A DNA stretch of 64,000 nucleotides, taken from assembly GCA_029449245.1 (NCBI GenBank), contig JANATF010000007.1, positions 434,001 to 498,000 on the forward strand. Direction: 5' to 3'. Numbering within the stretch: the stretch's first letter is position 1; each line of letters begins with the position of its first letter. Shown here piece by piece: positions 1 through 10,818 of the stretch. Origin of the DNA: Mortierella alpina. Lineage: Eukaryota > Mortierellomycota > Mortierellomycetes > Mortierellales > Mortierellaceae. Both the position numbers and the translations under genes were made by a program. The notes beneath the pieces were generated by a model. That model did no database searches. It was not told the origin of the DNA and saw nothing but the letters and a program-made list of their open reading frames with translations.

Positions 1-331
1 CTTGATTGCCCAGCTCGCTGGCAAGGACATCAACGAGGTAAAGCAATTGCTGTCTATGCACTACAAGCGCGTTCGGAATATCTTGTTTTCGCCTACCTAT
101 GCCTTTTATTCATCTTATACTCACACATTGCCCCTCTCACTTTTTTCCTCTGCAATTGAATAGCTCATCGCTGAGGGTACCTCCAAGCTCGCTTCCGTCC
201 CCTCCGGTGGTGCCGCTGCTGCCCCCGCTGCCGGTGGTGCCGCTGCCGCCACTGAGGCCAAGGCCGAGGAGAAGAAGGAGGAGGCCAAGGAGGAGTCCGA
301 TGACGATATGGGATTCGGTCTCTTCGATTAA
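1..331 (+). CDS. RPP2: 60S acidic ribosomal protein P2, 3' part
   Basis: This is the C-terminal part of the stalk protein P2, which recruits translation factors to the 60S subunit. Exon 1-37 encodes the end of the N-terminal dimerisation domain ([10 protein letters not shown]). An intron runs from a GTAAAG donor at 38 to a TAG acceptor at 161-163. The second exon (164-331) gives [16 protein letters not shown], an Ala/Gly-rich hinge, a Lys/Glu-rich stretch and the [10 protein letters not shown] tail diagnostic of acidic P proteins. LIAEG after the GKDINE block fits P2 better than P1. The 5' end lies outside the window. Confidence 0.95.
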
Positions 332-560
332 ATACTTAATCGCCAACTCTCGATCTTACAAAAAACAGCTTGATCAATACATTCTGGTAAAGGGCGGATT
401 TTGTATCCTTCCTTCTATTTTGAACAATCAAATGATAACTGTATCCGAAGCGGTAGTGAAGTTGATTCTATTAAGATGAGCTCAAGCTTTATGTTATGAG
501 TTTGAGTGAACGATTTCTTGCAACTGTTATATAGCCAGAGGGGCTGTTGGTGATGACGCG

Positions 561-3500
561 TTAAAACTGAGGAGGAGGAGGAGTGATCCATGCATCCTGT
601 GGGATATTGGCGCGCTCCTGCTGGACGAGCTTTACGCCGTTTGCAATGTCCCAGTTGACAGCCATCAGACACTGAAGTGAAAACGCAGCGTTCAGTCCCG
701 TCTGTCTTTGAAGCTCCTGGACCATAGCCTGTTGTTCAGGCACCTATCAAAGCAAAACATAAAAAATCACAAATTAGGCCACGCTGCAGATCAAATTAAC
801 CAACATGGATCGTAACGTTGGCAGCAGTCTACTTACAAGTCCTTCCAGACCGGTTGTGGGCTGCTGGGGTGGTGCATTTTGTACCGCGACATGTCCTGGA
901 ACCTGACTTGGTGCTACTGAAGCGCCGGCAGCTGGGGCTACGGCGACTGGACCCGGTCCAGCTAATGCGTTCGGTGCCTCCTCGGGTTGCCATGCCTTGC
1001 TTCCATTGTAGTTCCGGACGGTCAACTGATCCGAGATGATGAGGCATTTCCACCCGTTCATCGCGGCTTGAGAGTTGGGGGGTGCGGGCGCAATGATAAA
1101 TGACCGGTCGAACGACTTGCGACCCTTGGTGGCACCTCTGATCTGCTCGTACTCTCCGTGAACACTGATGTAAATACAGATTGCAGGGAGCAAGGTGCCA
1201 GTCTGCCAGGCGTCGACGCAAACCTTGGAGGCATCGCTCAAATCGTGCGCTGTTTCGGGCAACGCCAGTAATCCCTGCTGAATAATAGCGTTGTTGCCAA
1301 CGTGAAGCTTTTGCGTCCGCGACGTCAAATCCTTGTTTCGTGTCATGTTTCGGCTTCCCTTGTAGTCATTCCACGTGTCGCCCCGCTTGCCTTGAGACTT
1401 TTGAAGAGGAGACATTTCGGCAACAAATGCATACGAGAAAGTCGCATTGTTGTCATACATGTTGACGAGTGCAGCTCGGTTGGTGTCGAATAGTTGAAAG
1501 TAGCTATCATCATGTCAACCAAAGGATGAAACTCCGTGGTTACTACCTCATGTCATCACAAAAAAACTACCCTCTTTACATCGCCATGTTACCTTGTCAA
1601 GAATTCCAGCACCATGGCTTGAGTTCCAGGAGAGTCGAAAAAGTTGCCCTGAATTGGCTTGGGCAGAGTAGAAGATGACACCGTGTCATTGGCGATATCG
1701 CCTAGTCCAAAAGAAATTTTGGGCGCTACAGGGATCTGATCCAGCACCTGAAGCGAAGGAAACATTTTTGCGATCTGACTCCTGTATGCAAGGTCGTCCT
1801 TATTCTTTGCAATGTCTCGATCGCGCACAGGGTTGTCCAAGAGAATGAGCTCTCGCAGGCTGGACAACTTCTTTCCAGCCAAGTTCTCGATATCCTTGTA
1901 GTGTTGAATGTCGTTGCCTTTGAGAGAGAGATTCTGGAGCTTAGGAAAGTACTGGGCAACAGCGGAAATAGGTTGGAGTGACTTGAGGTGATTGGACGCA
2001 AAGGAAATGGTCGTAATCTATAATTACATGATTCAAGTTAATCGACCAGGATCATGTATATGCCCTATTCATTGAGACTGTCCGACACCTTGATAACAAG
2101 CCCATCCTTACGCCTGGGAAGAGTTCTTTGGCAACTTTCATCATCACAGGACCAACGTTTGTGCGGCTCATTTTCCCTCCAGGTGGGACAATGGATGCAG
2201 CACGCAGGGTTGGGTCGGCCGCCATGTTTTCTAAATCCAAAAATCCATTGTTATGCCTTGATCGAATGAATGTGCGGATGGCTTCAATCGTGCCTGCTGA
2301 TTTCTGAGGGACTGAAGAATTTCCTGTGGACGATTGCTGCGATAGTTCCTTATCCACGGTGGTCTTGATCGTTAGCTATTCAGCAGCATCGAAAGAGTGT
2401 AAAGTGTAAAGTGTAAGCTTAGTGTAAGCAATTTTGATACTACGATACAGGACACTCGAGAAAGGTCTTTAGTACATTACCTTTTGGCCATTGAACTTGA
2501 TCCCTGACAGACCCTTCACAGTTCGCGCTTGCTGCATGTCTGGCAGTACGAAGGAGACCATACTTCCATCGATATTTGATTGTTGCTAAGCAATAACAAT
2601 AACAGGGGCGATAAAGAACTCAGGTTAATGCCACTGCGCATGAATGCGAAACAGACTCGGAGACTAACAGATCACAACTCACATTGGAGATACTGAGCTT
2701 GGCGGGCGAGGAGCGTCTGCGCAAAAAATCGATCAGACGCTCATCGTTTCCGATGCTTGTTCCGTTGACCTTTGTACGATAACCTCAGATAAATTAAAAG
2801 CAGGTTCTTGACATCCTACAAGCTAAAAGCAGCATCATACAGTGAACGAGATCACTTACAAAAACAATGATCTTGCTTCCCTCGTTAGAGTTGGACGGTG
2901 CTGACGAGTCGACTCGATTGTTTCTTCCAGGTCGCTGGTATGGAGAGCTAGTAGTGTGTCCATGAATGATAACGGCAAAGCCAAAGAGATACAGTTGAGT
3001 TCGAAAGGTCAGAAGGGAAGAGCGAGAGTAGGTACGTCAATATGTATTTCATGCATTCGAACACCAAAAAATGGTGGCACCTCCGCAGTGATTGGCCATT
3101 TGCTACGCCTGTGTATCGTACAATGGGCAGACAAGGCTTTGCACTAACGTGGGTGGCAGCAGTTTTCAGACACCAAAGGCGATAGGCGCTCAGCAGCGAG
3201 GTTGACAACAAGCAGAATGGCTTCGATTCTTCAAAAAGAGCAGGAGGTATATTGACATTTCTACTTAGACAAGGGCAAAATAATGAATGTAACTTACAAG
3301 TTTTTCTTCTTTTCGCCGCCCATGTCCAAGTCTCCATCCGTGTCTTCCCTTACAGCTGATCGGGATTGTGGCAGGTATGCCGAGGTACCACGAGGGCCTC
3401 CCGTGCGTCGCCCACCCCTGCGGCCCCCATCGCGAACAGGTCCTCCTCCTCTACTGGCGCCTCTGCCTCCACCTCTACCCCCACCTCCAGAACTACTCGA

Positions 3501-3575
3501 GAGGCGATCACGGCCTGCTGCGGTGAAGAGACCCGAAGCCTCATCGCCTGTAACTCTGTCCTTGCCCCGCTGCAT
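561..3575 (-). CDS. MEX67: mRNA export factor NXF1/Mex67 (TAP)
   Basis: Nuclear mRNA export receptor that works with an NXT/Mtr2 partner and binds nucleoporins. The gene has about eight exons. The first (3575 to about 3298) encodes an RGG-rich N-terminus. Short exons between 2950 and 2460 encode an RRM-like domain. Exons at 2357-1589 encode leucine-rich repeats (LKSLQPISAVAQYFPKLQNL; LILLDNPVRD). The exon ending near 774 encodes the NTF2-like domain (TWNDYKGSRN, HDLSDASKVCVDAW). The last exon (743-561) encodes the TAP-C/UBA-like domain with QTGLN and CLMAVNWDI. Domain order matches the family fully. Exon boundaries are approximate, and the start is the first ATG before the RGG segment. Confidence 0.93.
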
Positions 3576-3781
3576 GGTCGGCTTTTTTATTCGAGCGTGC
3601 GTGTAAATGTCCTTTTTCTGGCGGTGTTCGTAATGGAAGGCCCAATGGACGAATGAATGGTGAAATGGAAGGAGGGACGTGTGTCAAATGGAGTGTGAAA
3701 AGCAGTTTTGTAGAGTGAGTGTGGCTTTGTTGTTTTCAGTGCGCCACTAAATTTTATTATACAGAGGCGCTACATGTTTCT

Positions 3782-4493
3782 TCAGCGGCGCGTTACTGGA
3801 AACGTCTTCTCCTTGATCCTTGAATACAATCCAATATCCTCATGACAGTTGGGACATGAGTGCATCATGTCCTTACAAGAAGTTAGACACAAGGGCAGAA
3901 GGCAGCACCCGCAGGAAGTGATTCCAGCCAGCAGCAGACCAAGAACGCCAAGATATGTGCATGAGCCTAAATACAATGCAGTGGGTTAGCAAAAGTCAGC
4001 TTGCCAAGATACGTTATTGATACATGCAGGTCAGTCTCATACCGTTTTCAGGCGTAGTTTCGGTCAAAACCAGATAATGGCAATGTTGACAAACAACAAC
4101 GCCGGGCTTGGCTTTAAGGTCCTCGATTCTGCCAGGGGGCTTCATTAGGACCAGAGGAGATGCCATGCAGTGACCCTGCTGCTGGTGACCTGGAGGTGCA
4201 CATGTTGCTTGCTGGGGTGGCGGCTTTGAGGTGTCGTTGAACTTTGGGTGCTGATATGTGGGCTGGTACGGTTGCTGCTGTGTTGGGTTGTGGATCTGGG
4301 GATAGAGACCTGAAGGGGCTGCAGAGGATGTTCCTGCGACAGACGGCGCCTGGTGCGCATCGATGAACGGCGACGACGGTGCAGTTGATGGTGTATATGG
4401 TGGAGGCTGGAACCCTTGTGAGAGAAGAGAGTTCTGTGCTGCGTCTTCGTCTGCTGTGGGGACCGCGCTATAATGACCTTTCCTGTCGGACAT
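3782..4493 (-). CDS. LITAF-domain membrane-associated protein
   Basis: Two exons (4493-4043 and 3966-3782, GT-AG intron) give about 211 residues. The N-terminal 120 residues are Pro/Gln-rich with PPPY-type sequence. The C-terminus is a complete LITAF domain: CQHC, a hydrophobic stretch carrying GCCLLPLC, then CKDMMHSCPNC. In this family the two CXXC knuckles bind zinc and the hydrophobic segment inserts into late endosome or lysosome membranes. I chose the ATG at 4493 (MSDRKGHYSAV) because sequence upstream looks like leader. The biological role in fungi is not known to me; endosomal trafficking is an inference from the family. Confidence 0.85.
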
Positions 4494-4691
4494 GGCTATG
4501 TGTAAGATTAGAAGAGAGAGTGAGAGAGTGGGGTGTTCTTGTTTTGAGATGAGGATTAATGGGCGGGAAGAAGGATGAGCGGTCTGCCCGTACCCTCTTA
4601 TGGCCATCGAGAGGTCTTGGCGCTGGGTCGACCAGCTTGCTGCACATGGACCTGTGGCTTACATGCAGGCTTGGCAAATTCCTGAACAGGG

Positions 4692-4720
4692 AAAAAAAAA
4701 AAAAAAAAAAAAAAAAAAAA
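4692..4720 (+). repeat. Homopolymer A29 tract
   Basis: Uninterrupted run of 29 adenines about 200 bp upstream of the LITAF-domain gene on the opposite strand. It may be a retrotransposed poly(A) tail, a nucleosome-excluding promoter tract or slippage. No target-site duplication was recognised. Confidence 0.9.
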
Positions 4721-5809
4721 CGTGTCTTCGCGAACTTGATCTGTTGACCTCCACCTCGGTATCCAGCGTAGTTCGCAAGAGCCCGCTGGAACACTTGATT
4801 TTGAGTCCCTACAGTTTGGTCTATGAGAGCACGGGCTAAGGTGTGAAGAGCCAGAGGCCTCCACATCACGTTAAACTACTGCATCCCAGAAGCGATGTCG
4901 TCAGACGCACGAACGGTCTAGTGCGAGTTTATGGTGAGCCCACGGCTGGTCCACGCTGTCCTTTCTTTATTCCGAATTTGACGACGCCCTAGTCCGTAAG
5001 CCAGGACCAGGTACACCTGCAGAGAGACTAGGGTTATAGCTCATTCTTCAGATAGACTATGGTCCTGTTTTTCGCATTCCTGTCCATCGAAGGCTAAACA
5101 AAATTATCCATGAACGCCTGCACTTTACCTTAAAGGTCATGCCTTTTTGTGTGTGTTTTTTTTTCCGGCTCATATTTCTTTTTTCTGGCCAACGACCAGG
5201 AGTGACGCCCATCGACGAGTCATGAGCTGATGGACAACTTCTGTTGGCTCCACTAGTAGCAGCTTTTGTTGGCTCTAGTAGCAGCTGCGAGGGTAAGCTT
5301 GGAGAGCAGTGAGAGCACCTTCAAGTCGTCATGAAGTGTGTTGTAAAACGACGGATTCAACCCACGAAGTCTTTGTCCAGCCGAACACGGGGCGCAACTT
5401 GTATTCGGTACGGTACATCCTGGGTTAGAGCCCAAGACAGTTGAAACATGGCCCAGAAATACGTCCATTCGCCGCCTGCATCATCCGTCTGCCGTACCGC
5501 AATCGCGCCTCATGAGTATGTCACACAAGGTATGGAGTAACTCACTGGTCTCAGGCATGGCACCTGGCAGTTTCATGGCAGTCTGTCGATGGTGGATAGA
5601 TGTAGAAGCAATATGGTTTGGAGAGTCGGGACGGAGGAGAGGAGGCGGATGGAAAAGGGAGAGACGCACAGAAGTGAACCCTTTCCAGATGGTCTGATGG
5701 ATGGGAACCTTCTGCAGTTTTATTCAGCGTCAGTTCTATTTCAAGCGTCAAAGCCCAACCATGGTCTTCAAATCCTCTAAACTGTCCTCTGGCTGTGCGA
5801 GGCCGTCCG

Positions 5810-5817
5810 TATATAAA
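5810..5817 (+). promoter_or_regulatory. TATA box candidate upstream of the secreted-protein gene
   Basis: TATATAAA followed by a CT-rich leader. The next ATG with a plausible product is 735 bp downstream at 6552, so either the leader is long or it contains an intron. Confidence 0.4.
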
Positions 5818-6551
5818 GAAAACGACTCCTCGCCCTGCGCCTTCTGCTGCCTCTTTTCTTTGAGCACTCCTCCTCTTTCCTCCCTCCACCGACCTCTTGC
5901 CTCTCGCTTGCGTCCTCACACCCTGACAATCCTTTGTCCTTGTAACGAACCATTCTCTACAGCGTCTACAGCTGTCCTTTCCTTTCTCCCTCCGCCTATA
6001 CTCTTTTTTTTTCGCTCTCGCATCCCTCTTCGGTCATCGAATCCCTTTCCACATCCCCCGCCCCTTGGTAACTTGCTTCGACACATCGACAGGTTGCTTC
6101 GCATTTGTCCTATAGCAACATATCCCCTTTTCCTGTTCCTTTTTTCTCGCCCCGCCCCTTCTCTCTGTGCTCGCAACAAGGTTCTAAACAAGCCTGCACA
6201 CCGTAGCAAACCCCCCACCCCGCACACCTGCATCCACACACACATAACCTTGGATTTGCGCCCATCTTCATTAAGCGTCTTGACCCTCTCCGTTCTACTC
6301 ACACGACCAAAAGTCTAATCAAGCAGGTCTGAACTGGTACCTGGCTCGCACGTTCATCCCTTTTCCTCTTTCCTCCCTTTCCCTTCTCGTTCTGCTCTTC
6401 CTTCTTATTTCTCCACTTGCTCATACACCGCTTTGTCCCACCATCATTCCTATCCATCTTGTCCTCTCCCGCAACTTCGACTGTGACACGCACACACTTT
6501 CTCTTTTTCGTCCACACCTTTCTTCATCGATCGATAAAACTCAAAATCAAC

Positions 6552-7427
6552 ATGCGGCATCCTCAAAGGTCACTCCTGGCAGTGAGCTTCACTCTGCTTT
6601 TCACACTCGCACTGCTCTCACACCAGGCTTCATTCAGCCAGGCAAGAGCCATCGCCACCTACGACAGCAGCAACAGCAATGACAATAGTAACTTGCCCCA
6701 CTGGAAGCGCGAAGTCCACGGCCATTCTCCTTACTCGAACCCAGCCATAACGCCAGGCGGTGCTCTTCAGGGAGGCGATATACCAAGCGGCAACACCGGT
6801 GGGACCACAGGGCCCACTCGCAAGCGGAGTTTGTTCTCTGTGGACGAAAATACCAGGGCTCAGGATGTAGACAGGGTGAGAGTAGTACATAGCACCTTTC
6901 AGCAATCCAGACGACCCTTCCAGCGCCGTCTACCCACAGAAATACCTGAGGAACCTGAAGCTCAGTATGTGAACGTAGATCTTTGGGAGGAATCTGACGA
7001 TGATGAGGTGCGCACCTTGATCGAACCCCAGTACCCATCGCTCGATTTGTTTGATGAGGAGGACGAGGAGCTGTTTGATATTGGCGACGACGATACAGTG
7101 ATTGAAGTCGGCAACAAGAAGCAGGCAGACAGGAGTACAGATAATCTGACATATATGGTGGACGAGTGGGAGGAGGAGCTCGAGACCGATATGGATGAGC
7201 TGATGGACTGGGTCGAGGACGACCACATCTTGAGCCGGCACGCCCAAGAGCGCAAGAGGAATGAGAGGGTTACGAAACTGCAAGCACCGGTGCCGGCGCC
7301 GGGGTCTGTTGCCGAAGTGATGGGCTCACACCGACTACGGGACCAAGCATCCGTCCGGGATGTACTTGTGGATGAAGATGAGGCCAGCCCGTTTCAACGA
7401 ATCTTTTCCGAGTCATGGCTTTTTTAA
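6552..7427 (+). CDS. Secreted acidic protein with Kex2-type sites, unknown function
   Basis: Single-exon frame of 291 residues. The first 33 residues form a typical signal peptide (MRHPQRSLLAVSF, hydrophobic core TLLFTLALLS, then Ala/Ser/Gln). Dibasic sites follow: WKR before EVHGHSPYSNP, RKR before SLFSVDE, and RRPFQRR. The segment between the first two sites is Gly/Pro-rich (NPAITPGGALQGGD). The rest is strongly acidic with DEEDEELFDIGDDD and repeated WEE/DELMDW blocks. I do not recognise the family. A Kex2-processed secreted precursor is an inference from signal peptide plus dibasic sites. The ATG at 6552 is chosen because it begins the signal peptide. Confidence 0.65.
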   Translation: MRHPQRSLLAVSFTLLFTLALLSHQASFSQARAIATYDSSNSNDNSNLPHWKREVHGHSPYSNPAITPGGALQGGDIPSGNTGGTTGPTRKRSLFSVDENTRAQDVDRVRVVHSTFQQSRRPFQRRLPTEIPEEPEAQYVNVDLWEESDDDEVRTLIEPQYPSLDLFDEEDEELFDIGDDDTVIEVGNKKQADRSTDNLTYMVDEWEEELETDMDELMDWVEDDHILSRHAQERKRNERVTKLQAPVPAPGSVAEVMGSHRLRDQASVRDVLVDEDEASPFQRIFSESWLF

Positions 7428-8146
7428 TTGATTGGTGCACGGCTCTCCCATTCTCTCGTTTTCCTTTCCTCCGCTTTTTTCTCCCCCTTATGCGGTTTTA
7501 TCTTGAGCTTGCAACCGTTGGTGATATCTGCTTATAACCATATTCTTTCGTTGCCACGTTGTTTGCTCGACTTGTAAATATCACATTTTCCCTCAAAGTT
7601 CCCGAGCTCGTTGTGGTCATTTGTATACCCTCTTCCACTCGAGCATTGATTATCAACTCTCCATCCACTCTCCCCCCACTCTTGTACTCTCCCCTCCCTC
7701 TCCTCTCTCACTGTCAAGCGCAGCATTCCCTTCCCACTCCACAGTTGTCCCTGTCTCGACTTTCCAGCTCCTTTGGCTCAGCTGCCATCAGAAAAAATTG
7801 AATGTTCGTTATCGTTTTTCCTGGTTGGTTCAAATAAACGTGAAATCTCTCAATTTTGTACGCCCATCTTGGTTTCAAAGGTGTTATGATTGCATAAGCA
7901 CGCTTCCATCTCCTCGGGCGGCATTCACGGATGCGGCATTGGGCACGAAGGTGAATAGTCTGTATGGTTAAATTGATATTTCAGGGGTTTGACGCGTGCC
8001 TGCATGCGCAGCCTCTTGATGGCGCCATGGTCCAAAATAGGATCTCACTCAATTTCGGCCCGCGGTTGATGAGGTCTATCCTCGTACGGTTTCTCTTTTT
8101 CGAGGTGTAAAGACGCTGCAATTTTAATGAATGATGGCATCTCTCT
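7428..8146. other. Intergenic, convergent 3' regions
   Basis: The 719 bases between the secreted-protein gene and the convergent acetyltransferase gene hold CT-rich sequence and a possible AATAAA signal near 7834. I see no gene. Confidence 0.5.
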
Positions 8147-9055
8147 TTATTCAATCCTTTGATCGTGGTACTTCAACTCCTCTTCTGTCAACACGATGCC
8201 AAAATACTCTGCTAAAGCATCCAAGCGATCCTGCTCTTTCTCAAACACGATCACGTTTTCTGTTCCTGTTGCGTTCCGGATCTTGAGTTCTTTATCCACG
8301 AGTATCAGCACCTTGCCATCCAAAGTTCCCTGTACGCACCAGAACGCCTTAAGGAAGATCGAATTGGGCGAATGGCAAGTATGAAAGTTTCCGAGCTCAC
8401 AATCATTTTCATAGAACTGCTGTTCCGTAAATGCGTAGCAAGGTGACCACTTGTCGTCGCCGAGATATTCCTCCATGCACCACATTTCCATGGCGGGGTT
8501 GCCCAGCAACTCGGGTTGCGCCAGATTGTGAACTGCCTTGGCCATGCGACGCTTGTGTCCAAAGTATTCGATGACGGCGCCTTCCTTCAAGGGCAAAGGG
8601 CGCATGGGGGTGTTGCCAAAGCCGATATCAAAGACGTATTTCGAGCCATCCTCGAATCGAACAATACTGACGCGATGAGTCTTTGCAGTGTAAACGATGG
8701 GATCGCCATAGTGCAATGGTTTGCAAACTCGGGCCAATGTGAACTGAGTGGTGTAGCCGAGGCTGCGCAGGAGCTCAAAAGCGAGACGGTTGAGTGAGAA
8801 GCACCATCCTCCACGGTGGTTGGTGACGACCCGATCGTAGATGCCCTGTAGCGAGATGTCGACGTGCCGCTTCTCTGTTAGACGCAAGCTGAGCGTTTCG
8901 AACGGGATGGAGGCGACACATCGATATTGGAGCTCTTGAAGAGTCTCGAGAGTGGGCTCTGGAAAGACGTCTGGTTGGGCGAGAGGAAACTGGATGCGAC
9001 GGAGAATTCCAAAGACCTGCTCGCGGGTGAAGTGCTCGACTACGTCGATGGACAT
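8147..9055 (-). CDS. Arylamine N-acetyltransferase
   Basis: Cytosolic enzyme that transfers acetyl from acetyl-CoA to arylamines or hydrazines by a ping-pong Cys mechanism. The 302-residue single-exon protein has the usual family length. The catalytic triad is visible: Cys85 in RGGWCFSLN, His127 in KTHRVSIV and Asp143 in VFDIGFGN. The N-terminal PFETLSL block is also typical. In fungi such enzymes detoxify environmental amines such as 3,4-dichloroaniline or benzoxazolinone-derived aminophenols; the substrate here is not determined. A TATAAAA lies about 150 bp upstream on the same strand. Confidence 0.93.
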   Translation of the reverse strand: MSIDVVEHFTREQVFGILRRIQFPLAQPDVFPEPTLETLQELQYRCVASIPFETLSLRLTEKRHVDISLQGIYDRVVTNHRGGWCFSLNRLAFELLRSLGYTTQFTLARVCKPLHYGDPIVYTAKTHRVSIVRFEDGSKYVFDIGFGNTPMRPLPLKEGAVIEYFGHKRRMAKAVHNLAQPELLGNPAMEMWCMEEYLGDDKWSPCYAFTEQQFYENDCELGNFHTCHSPNSIFLKAFWCVQGTLDGKVLILVDKELKIRNATGTENVIVFEKEQDRLDALAEYFGIVLTEEELKYHDQRIE

Positions 9056-9952
9056 TTTCGGATAGTTTGGCTAGTGCTGTTGGGTGTTATAGGTGGAGGA
9101 GAGGGAAGAGAGCCAGAAGGTCAGGAGTGCGTGGTATGTTTGTGTTTGTGTTTGTGTTTTGTGAGGGGAAGTGAATGAGAAGAGCGGCGAGACAGATGCT
9201 ATTTTATATTGCGAAGCGGTGATCACACCACGTAGAAGGCCACCACGCCGCATTGACTAATCGGCTCTTCTGACAAATGGCACGGTGTGGCTGGATCCGC
9301 AGTTTCCATTGACAGCCGGGAAGAGAGTCAGAAACGAGTGATCAGCATTCTTGTTCTGTGTGCTGGTGCGATGTATCGGAGCCTGCTCCCCATTCAAGTT
9401 TCATCCTTCAAACTGAATCTACTTGCTCAATGTACCGCCGTACACCGTAGAAGTATACTACTCTGTACCTTCCTCCTCCTCCTCCTCATCTGTTGCTAGC
9501 ATTTCAGGGATCTGCTTCTCGCTAGGTCTTCCTTCAGCCCTTATTATTTTTCTACGGATTCGACTGCTTCCATAGCACAGACAGAAGGGCCAATTGCTGT
9601 TAGAGTTCTGTTCAAAAATCGACGCTGCGGATTTTCACCGCGCCCTACCTCAACCTCAGACGCGTCCTTAGTTCGAACTGCAATGTCGCAATGGATACAG
9701 TATATGTACTGCACACTGGTGAGGAAGGATCTATGATTAGAAAACTGGTTTTTGAGTTTCCGATACCCTTCCTTTACACACGCACCTGCATTTACGTGTC
9801 TCGGGCGCCAGGACAAAAAACACGCCCTCGGCACGTGATATACGCACATTCCCGATCTGGCAATATTCTGTCGGCTTCGCACTGCACTCATGCAAGTTTC
9901 ACAACCCTACATTCCTCCGATCACTCGATCACGGAACAACATAAGGCAACAA
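9056..9952. other. Divergent intergenic region
   Basis: About 0.9 kb between the divergent acetyltransferase and sulfhydryl oxidase genes. Apart from the TATA candidate I see only short low-complexity stretches (TCCTCCTCC at 9471-9485). No gene is supported. Confidence 0.5.
9202..9208 (-). promoter_or_regulatory. TATA box candidate of the N-acetyltransferase gene
   Basis: TATAAAA on the minus strand, about 150 bp before the ATG at 9055. Confidence 0.4.
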
Positions 9953-10564
9953 ATGCCTGCACCAGAATACCAGGAATCAGCCTCGGCCACAGACAGCAAA
10001 GCGCCCGCTTTGCCTCCAGGCATGGTATTAGGACCTGACGGAAAGCCCTGTCGCACCTGCACTGACTGGAAAGGCTGGTCCAAAATCGGCAAGGCGAAAA
10101 CCAAGAAGGACTCCAAGGACTCGGCATCTTCGCCATCAGCTTCGACATCAGGAGCTGCAGGAGCTGCAGTGGCAGCTTCCGTCGTCTCTGGAGATTCACC
10201 CATATCAACATTTAACTATGAAGCGGAATGCCCGCCTGATAAGGAGATCCTAGGACGCGCTACATGGACGTTCTTGCATACTATGACCGCCTACTATCCG
10301 GAAAAGCCCTCTGCCATGGAGCAGACGGCCATGAGATCTCTGCTTAGCTCGTTTTCTCAGTTTTACCCGTGTGGACCTTGTGCGGAACATTTGAGAGAGG
10401 AGATGAAGGTTGATCCACCCAAGGTCGAGAGCCGCAAGGAGTTGGCGTGGTGGATGTGTGGGATGCACAACAAAGTGAACGATATGCTTGGCAAGGAGTC
10501 CTTTGACTGCAATAAGGTTGATGAAAGATGGAAGGATGGCCCCGCAGATGGAAGATGCGACTAA
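9953..10564 (+). CDS. ERV1: FAD-linked sulfhydryl oxidase ERV1/ALR
   Basis: Mitochondrial intermembrane-space thiol oxidase that re-oxidises Mia40 and passes electrons to cytochrome c. From the ATG at 9953 it has 203 residues. The N-terminal shuttle motif CRTC is at 33-36 in GPDGKPCRTC. The Erv1/ALR core follows: LGRATWTFLHTM, YPEKPS, the active site YPCGPCAEHL with CGPC at 140-143, the FAD-binding HNKVND, and the structural CX16C pair (Cys169, Cys186). An in-frame ATG at 9890 would add 21 residues. The CGPC active site differs from the CEEC or CNWC I know from human and yeast enzymes. Confidence 0.93.
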   Translation: MPAPEYQESASATDSKAPALPPGMVLGPDGKPCRTCTDWKGWSKIGKAKTKKDSKDSASSPSASTSGAAGAAVAASVVSGDSPISTFNYEAECPPDKEILGRATWTFLHTMTAYYPEKPSAMEQTAMRSLLSSFSQFYPCGPCAEHLREEMKVDPPKVESRKELAWWMCGMHNKVNDMLGKESFDCNKVDERWKDGPADGRCD

Positions 10565-10818
10565 GGCATGGAGCACAACCACATCTGGCATACATTTACG
10601 ATCAACATTATAGAAAACAAACCACTTTCGAAATATGGCAGCACTTGCATTACAAATTCTAGGCCTGTTCTTGTTGATGAGGTTTTTTCCTTTATCTATG
10701 TCAAATTCAAAATGCTAATTCAATTGCTCCACATTGTAACATCCAGCGCCCAATCCAGCGCATAGTTCACGAGCGAGTTCTCGACTCACTGTCTCCATAT
10801 CGATGTGTGCCTCCCAAA

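Larger units (their letters stand above)
4494..6551. other. 2-kb intergenic region and long leader
   Basis: I see no convincing gene here. It holds an A29 tract (4692-4720), a short direct repeat near 5240-5286 (two copies of TGTTGGCTC..TAGTAGCAGCT), and from 5800 a pyrimidine-rich stretch typical of fungal promoters and leaders. Open frames in it are low-complexity and lack family motifs. Confidence 0.5.

Noticed and set aside
5380-5420. tRNA-like GGGTTAGAGCCC arm
   Set aside because: No matching acceptor, D-arm and anticodon arm could be found at proper spacing.
5701-6318. Plus-strand frame of 205 residues
   Set aside because: Pyrimidine-rich leader translated as Pro/Ser/Leu; no conserved motif and it lies directly downstream of a TATA box.
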